Of a DNA stretch of 64,000 nucleotides, positions 63,001 to 64,000 are shown in pieces. Source of the stretch: Pseudomonadota bacterium (lineage in GTDB: Bacteria > Myxococcota_A > Polyangia > Haliangiales > Haliangiaceae); NCBI GenBank assembly GCA_022360315.1, contig JAKSDA010000012.1:1-64000 (forward strand), read 5' to 3'. The notes beneath the pieces were generated by a model that did not search any database, was not told where the DNA came from, and saw nothing but the letters and a program-made list of their open reading frames with translations. The position numbers and the translations under genes were made by a program. The first letter of the stretch is position 1; each line of letters opens with the position of its first letter.

Positions 63001-64000
63001 GCTGCCTGAGCGCTATCGCTGTCACTCAGGCGCTCATTGAAGGGAAGTGTGAGCAGGCCAGGCTGTGGCTGGTCACTCGAGGTGCAGTGGCCACCGATCC
63101 GGGCCAGAGGACTCTATCGGTCGCGCAGGCGCCGTTGTGGGGATACGGCAAGTCGATCGCTATGGAAGAGCCAGGGCTGTGGGGCGGACTCGTCGACCTG
63201 GCGCCCGGTGATGATCGCGAGCACAGTGCCGAGGTCGAAGCAGCCCTGCTAGTGCGGCATATCGCCCAATCGCAGGGAGAGGATCTGGTCGCCTTTCGCG
63301 CCGATCAGCGTCTGGCCGCCCGGCTGGTGCGGCACGAACACCTGGACGACGGCGAGGTGCCGGTGCACAGTGCCGCCAGTTACCTGATCACTGGCGGCCT
63401 GGGCGCGCTGGGATTATCGGTGGCCAACTGGCTCGTCGACAAGGGAGCCGAGCACCTGGTCCTTTTGGGACGCCGCGGTGCCGCTTCCGATGCGCAGAAG
63501 CGCGCCGTGGCCGCCTTGCAGCGCCGCGGTGCACAGGTGAGGGTCGCCGCAGTGGATATCGCCGACCGGGTGCAGGTCGAAACGGTCCTTCAATCGATCG
63601 CCGCGTCCTCGGCACCCTTGCGCGGTGTCGTACATGCGGCCGGCATCGCGGGCAAGGGCACGGTGATGGAACTCGACCGCGCGCGGCTTTCCAGCGCCAT
63701 GGCCGCCAAAGTCCGAGGAGGATGGATTCTGCACCGCCTCTGCCACGGCCTGCCGCTCGACTTCTTTGTCTGTTTTTCATCGGGAGCATCGTCCTGGGGT
63801 TTTTCGGGATTCAGCGCCTACGCTGCTGCCAACCGGTTTCTCGACGCGCTCGCCGATCTGCGGCGGGCCCTCGGAGTCCCCGGGTCGAGTGTCAACTGGG
63901 GCCTGTGGCAGGGCGACAACATGGGCGCGGACGAGCGCGAGCCATTGCAGCGACTCGGCGTCGAGGCCATGTCTCATCAGCACGCCCTGGCCGCGCTCGA
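51027..64000 (+). CDS. Modular type I polyketide synthase (partial, open at right edge)
   Basis: A continuous frame of at least 4,324 codons; ATG 51027 is preferred, ATG 50991 is in frame. Order: ACP (Ser80); KS1 (Cys311, His446, His488); AT1 (Ser750, YASH 851); AT2 (Ser1242, IASH to His1345); DH (His1561, Asp1773); structural KR half; ER-like domain 2127-2440 with a broken cofactor motif; KR1 (GGLGGLG 2474, Tyr2621, LDD motif, B-type); ACP (Ser2784); KS2 (Cys3101); AT3 (Ser3582, GHSQG); KR2 (4118 on, Tyr4265, no LDD and a Trp before the active Tyr, A-type). Module 1 carries two ATs and module 2 lacks DH and ER. AT1 and AT2 have Leu in place of His in GHSxG. Five copies of the dispersed element lie in this gene. 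Product and start unit cannot be read; a terminal release domain lies beyond the window. Confidence 0.95.
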   Translation, partial: MSSNSLEQITYDQTPPLGRTSRQGMLDAGDAERRGRQSVNSLDIGELEGLVKRTLHDVIGDSIGDSIDETRRLRDLGLDSVGAMEMLSRLSEAIGQELPSTLPWEYPTVARLAARLFQYISGTTEAESAGQGQLVPAGDEPIAIVGIGCRFPGRADGPDAFWRLLHDGVDAISEVPPTRWAVAEFYHEDIAASGTMNTRWGGFIDSIDRFDPLFFAISPREAIEMDPQQRLALELAWAALEDAGIVPAAVEGTRAGVYIGAMWSDYARLRRGDTSCIEQHTATGEDTSIISGRISYALGLLGPSVTVNTACSSSLVAMHLACRSLRWGETDLALAGGVNVMASPYSTVAMTKFGAMAPDGRCKTFDARANGYVRGEGGGVVVLKRLASAVRDGDRIYCLIRGSATNNDGPSNGLSAPNPAAQEAVLRDAYRDAGVDPRTVHYVEAHGTGTLLGDPIEASALGRVLGRGAGRAPESPLHVGSVKTNIGHLEAAAGSAGVIKTALSLYHGELPASLHFEKPNPNIDFDGLGIRVQDRRGPWPADGELRRAGVSGFGFGGSNCHLVLEQAAQLSRSIVAISAADQAGLRHRLKVLLPQLGQLHSQPLRTAFARAVNRIAGGGRVRTVIGADTLQDLSEGFARGIAGQAGTSRDLGDAQPRVVFVCSGQGGQWLGMGRGLLQQEPVFRAAIRSVDRHVSRLAGWSVLDQLVADEAGSRLGEVAVAQPVIFAMQVGLAALWRSWGIEPDAVLGLSIGEVAAARVAGILSLADACRVIVEQARLVSEHVSGRGAMVVTGLGPGPLDEYLALVGERACRAIDLGPSLTVASGDIGAVAALTEALQRDGIAAHRVNIDYASHSPHMDAIDQKTREALRTVEPRSADIPMYSTTLDRWISGVECNGAYWIQNGRNAVRFERAIRAICRDDRSWPADRITGRPAAPLGDNAAHCSPGRPAGRTLFVELGPHPILARPIADTISACRADAEVVASCRRNEDERGSLIDSLEAMYLAGVEPAWDAVYAATQPLHLSGQLFGATFGDAVAAGDRSTGCAVDRRQDSSAERPGPEHHLVVISAKSAQALAGQALSLRHHVASHARFSLPDIAYSSATTRTHFGHRLAVVAHSRDQLLEALDAASAGTSHAALVRGQVGQGGRLAFVFPGQGSQWPAMGRALLAEAPAFARALRACDAALRPHTGWSLLDLVHGKLAGERSFDSIDVVQPALFGMAVSLAALWRSFGIEPDTVIGLSQGEVAAACVAGALSLEDAALVIARRSQIMRTVSGRGAMAAINLSVAELTPKLHQFNRRLSIASSNGPDSTVVSGDAEPLVALLAELEQDNVFCRPIRVDIASHSPHVEPLRDQLIEALAPVQPKIGTVAMYSTVLRQWLRGPELDTGYWYHNLRDPVLFAQALDDLVAAEHRVFVEISPHPLMTLSISSMVGDADIDGTAVASLRRGQGGLEQFLLGLARLHTRGRPLDWTRIHAPGCRRVSLPTYAWQRQRYWVETAPTALDSAARTPSQPMRRHGRRARLGHRHPLLGRSFTAGDSASSRYWEITIGLDEFPYLAGHKLEGAVVLPGAAIVELAWAAGQKMVGRTSRQRMRGGAHTEQTGRAAADSAGNELPIVLDDVVFERAVVLHNASEQRLRLDVDRDGLGEYRWTLKQARGGHHERRDNGPQPGDDSGDDVRTWIACARGRIRLATPGDHGDPPEDPRRIAERCTERWDSSRVYDKLSEYGLHYGPEFQGIRSLELGAGEARMKVQLAAAAGSAAGYLAHPALLDACFQGFIVLLDSLPLDGPLLLIGADRLVLHDRLPDTVWCHVTLTQCSRDGLCSACASIQVTDEHDRLVAAITGLGCRPFVQSDPTIASVDAALMSVSWERAPSLHRSAGQMDRREMRGGVRAERSGRAADCSIADSSDEPGQWLVLADGRGFAAAVEAELRARSAQVVTIPAAVHDRAGSGPHSADPDALPASLERALQGGSIRGIVYLRGLDDVSMDTLSDPVQAGALGWPGALQVARVVAACPLREIPRLVVVSCRAVAADNSLTVRPEQALLWGLGGCLVTEYPEWRCLRVDISDPGSTAEATALVDEVLAETDEDQVAVRDSRRYVARLSSRALDAGDRPTRVPAGDRPYRVIRERRLTTGPRDRESFVLRAFTRHRPGPGQVEIAVEAAGLGLWDVLYRPAATAEISDRGPQHGVGWSCAGRITAVGRDVDRLRVGDSVVALTPGALGTHVVAAAAVTFERPAALTPRQAAGMAMGHLTACHGLVHVARLQADEHVLIYMAETDIGRAAMHWAGRAGARVLAVAGRRNGHESLARAAGDSEVLDLHASGFAERVLSLTGGRGVDVVFGPLTASAASKADLVMNASGRLIDVGCRGVVGNGAADLPPNRTLIRLDIPALLVDRPDSMRDAMLEVFDAVRAGKLAAGPDETFSLQNVDAAVARLQSGTMVGAAVASLPESDATVEVAPRDIQIRADATYLITGGLGGLGLSVAQLFSQLGATHLLLVSRSDSLAIERVHGLQALRARGTRVTVAWADVGDRQRLSQVLHSSIPADKPLRGIVHAAGLLDDAMLGEQTAERFRRVMVPKVAGAWHLHTLTQTCDLDFFLFYSSVAVLIGSPGQSNYVAANAFMDALAHYRRSRGLAATSINWGPFSRLGLAAADDNRGARLSQRGLRSLTPEDGQQLLRRVLASNPVQLAAAPFDANEWIDFYPQLAGWPYLEQLRAESTSRPGRGGDPGLLNALEQMDLAAARARLCDHVREQAAQVARLDKGSIAETIPFAQLGIDSLMGLELRNRLSASLGINLPSVLVWTYPTAREMANFLATALDLDGSGGIRAMRKGERQQTQPSHHGQKLAFTKTSEQKSDEKSPGGPPPEGQLQAEQIQSGQEQAVWDLDETIPGNHLKRAIAQKHSPRPARARPDAVVSQSAGRDRGQADRDEPIAIVGMACRFPGGSSLHAFWQGLLAGVDSVRNIPPCRRSGDGSRFGQLPRWAGLLDDITGFDPLFFGISPREATTLDPQQRLLLEVAWEALEDAGLVPGQLIGSPTGVFIGQMHTDYQRHVLRGAATELNGFSVTGTMGAAAAGRLSYFFGFQGPSLVVDTACSSSLVALHLACQSLRNRECRMALVGGVSAILSDAISEWTARTQALSPDGRCKPFDASANGFVRGEGCGVVVLERLSDARASGDTPRALIAGSAVNQDGRSTGLTAPNVRSQIALLRDALERADREPAAVSYIETHGTGTSLGDPIEVEAIKAVYGASAPAHCEQATLWLGAVKSNIGHLEAAAGMAGVIKTVLAMQNGVIPGNLHFRTLNPRIDIAGTSLGFPTRPIPWTPAIGRRIAGVSSFGLSGTNGHVLLEQPSSVPGPRSGSVAGQTSRQAMRSGGAAGRSGRAAGDSIGDGSDGGDVVIVLSAQSPPALTAQAARLYRYLHDNPALDLADVAGSLATTRSHFEHRIGLVAKSRDQALAALSAAADGCEHPSLVRGEIGKTGKIVFVFPGQGSQWVGMGRRLVHEAPIFAETLHACDAALRPHTGWSLISRLLDEDGEPSLDRIDVVQPVLFGMAVSLASLWRSWGIEPDMVVGHSQGEIAAACVAGALSLDQAALAIARRSRLLGRIAGQGAMAVIGLPGHQLEPRLSELRGQLSVAAKNSPDSTVVAGTVRAIDGLISDCEKNHIFCRRINVDIASHSPQIEPLREELVAALAPLTPRQAAIPIFSTARCQLIEGDQLDARYWYDNLRKPVRFAQALDELVASDHRVFVEISPHPVLVSSVSPVVRDAAISGTVVATLSKGRGGRRDALMGLARLHVGGVALDWSRVLPSSWQRVRLPTYAWQRQPYWLRVERESGREATGESATDRAAASQARQWLYREDWRPLAPPTRSTGCEGDFWPRNDGATWLIMGNPGPLTRAIIARLEQMGRRSVQICSTGAGTSESASADDDAIDPADYQALRSRLRNTLHGIETVEGVIHLWSIDAAQDDRTVTEDELDSAQSLGCLSAIAVTQALIEGKCEQARLWLVTRGAVATDPGQRTLSVAQAPLWGYGKSIAMEEPGLWGGLVDLAPGDDREHSAEVEAALLVRHIAQSQGEDLVAFRADQRLAARLVRHEHLDDGEVPVHSAASYLITGGLGALGLSVANWLVDKGAEHLVLLGRRGAASDAQKRAVAALQRRGAQVRVAAVDIADRVQVETVLQSIAASSAPLRGVVHAAGIAGKGTVMELDRARLSSAMAAKVRGGWILHRLCHGLPLDFFVCFSSGASSWGFSGFSAYAAANRFLDALADLRRALGVPGSSVNWGLWQGDNMGADEREPLQRLGVEAMSHQHALAAL
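51078..51155 (+). repeat. Dispersed element, copy F (PKS N-terminus)
   Basis: Encodes GRTSRQGM, then LDAGDAERRGRQSVN, between the start and the first ACP (residues 18-43). The left half (CGGACGTCCCGCCAGGGAATG) matches well; the right half is diverged. Confidence 0.55.
53803..53878 (-). repeat. Dispersed element, copy E (inverted, inside AT1)
   Basis: The minus strand reads TSRRTMRGIVTERSSRAAGY, the same peptide as other copies. On the coding strand it adds about 26 residues (926-951, DRITGRPAAPLGDN onward) between AIRAIC-DDRS and TLFVELGPHPIL of AT1. Confidence 0.8.
55784..55862 (+). repeat. Dispersed element, copy C (inside the DH domain)
   Basis: Encodes GRTSRQRMRGG, then TEQTGRAAADSAG (residues 1586-1612), between AAGQKMV and NELPIVLDDV of the dehydratase N-half. 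Without it the normal DH spacing is restored. Confidence 0.8.
56670..56750 (+). repeat. Dispersed element, copy D (linker after the DH)
   Basis: Encodes GQMDRREMRGGVRAERSGRA (residues 1882-1908) between SWERAPSLH and the WLVLAD strand of the structural KR half. Confidence 0.8.
61137..61220 (+). repeat. Dispersed element, copy B (KS2-AT3 linker)
   Basis: Encodes GQTSRQAMRSGGAAGRSGRA, then AGDSIG (residues 3371-3398), between GTNGHVLLEQ and VVIVLSAQS. Confidence 0.8.

Noticed and set aside
1..64000. CRISPR arrays, tRNA genes, complete insertion sequences
   Set aside because: No regularly spaced repeats, cloverleaf-like sequence or transposase frame was found on reading the window.

Overview
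The window is a GC-rich chromosomal segment that most resembles a predatory or social deltaproteobacterium (Myxococcota, possibly a Haliangium/Nannocystis-like lineage). This rests on gene content only: many secreted lipoproteins, two Ser/Thr kinases (one a PknK-like kinase-ATPase-TPR giant), an FHA protein, a PilZ protein, a sigma-54 NtrC regulator, and the start of a very large modular type I polyketide synthase. No tRNA, rRNA, CRISPR array or complete insertion sequence was found.

Layout. 1-4.3 kb: a leftward array of lipoprotein genes in A-B-A' order, where A and A' are recent tandem paralogues. 4.3-7.4 kb: an arylsulfotransferase lipoprotein behind a palindrome-rich leader, then an AMIN-like protein. 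7.4-9.7 kb: the accD-folC pair. 9.8-15.4 kb: a receiver domain lacking its Asp, a GT2 glycosyltransferase, a small unknown protein, a duplicated-domain lipoprotein, a PilZ protein, an aldo/keto-reductase-fold protein lacking the catalytic tetrad, and a membrane-anchored kinase. 16-20 kb: an STAS-like plus heme-oxygenase-fold gene pair, a Prx5 peroxiredoxin and a biotin carboxylase. 20-23 kb: FHA protein and membrane sulfatase. 23.5-27.9 kb: a rightward operon of beta-propeller lipoprotein, DUF4331 protein, TPR lipoprotein and small lipoprotein. 27.9-30.3 kb: two DMT-family transporters flanking a decayed nuclease/phosphatase gene. 31-38.7 kb: PknK-like regulator, tandem-domain universal stress protein, NtrC-type regulator, sulfurtransferase. 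38.7-46.4 kb: an ATP-grasp protein, diverging from a tight rightward set of SDR, PLP aminotransferase, GlnRS, methyltransferase and P450. 46.5-50.4 kb: NTF2-like lipoprotein, membrane gluzincin peptidase and a GST. 51 kb to the right edge: one uninterrupted PKS frame of at least 4,324 codons, with order ACP-KS-AT-AT-DH-(degenerate ER)-KR-ACP-KS-AT-KR.

The most notable structure is not a gene. A roughly 75-80 bp element occurs about eight times. Five copies lie inside the PKS gene, one provides the start codon and first residues of a lipoprotein, and two decayed copies are intergenic. The forward coding copies (four in the PKS, one in the lipoprotein) use one reading frame, with core peptide TSRQ-x-M-R and then an ERS-x-x-AAGYSI-like stretch, although the 51.08 kb copy is diverged in its second half. 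One inverted copy splits the conserved core of an acyltransferase domain. This behaves like a protein-embedded palindromic element of the Rickettsia RPE kind. A second pattern is short direct repeats at the 3' ends of four leftward genes (sulfatase, universal stress protein, ATP-grasp protein, peptidase), often repeating the stop-codon region.
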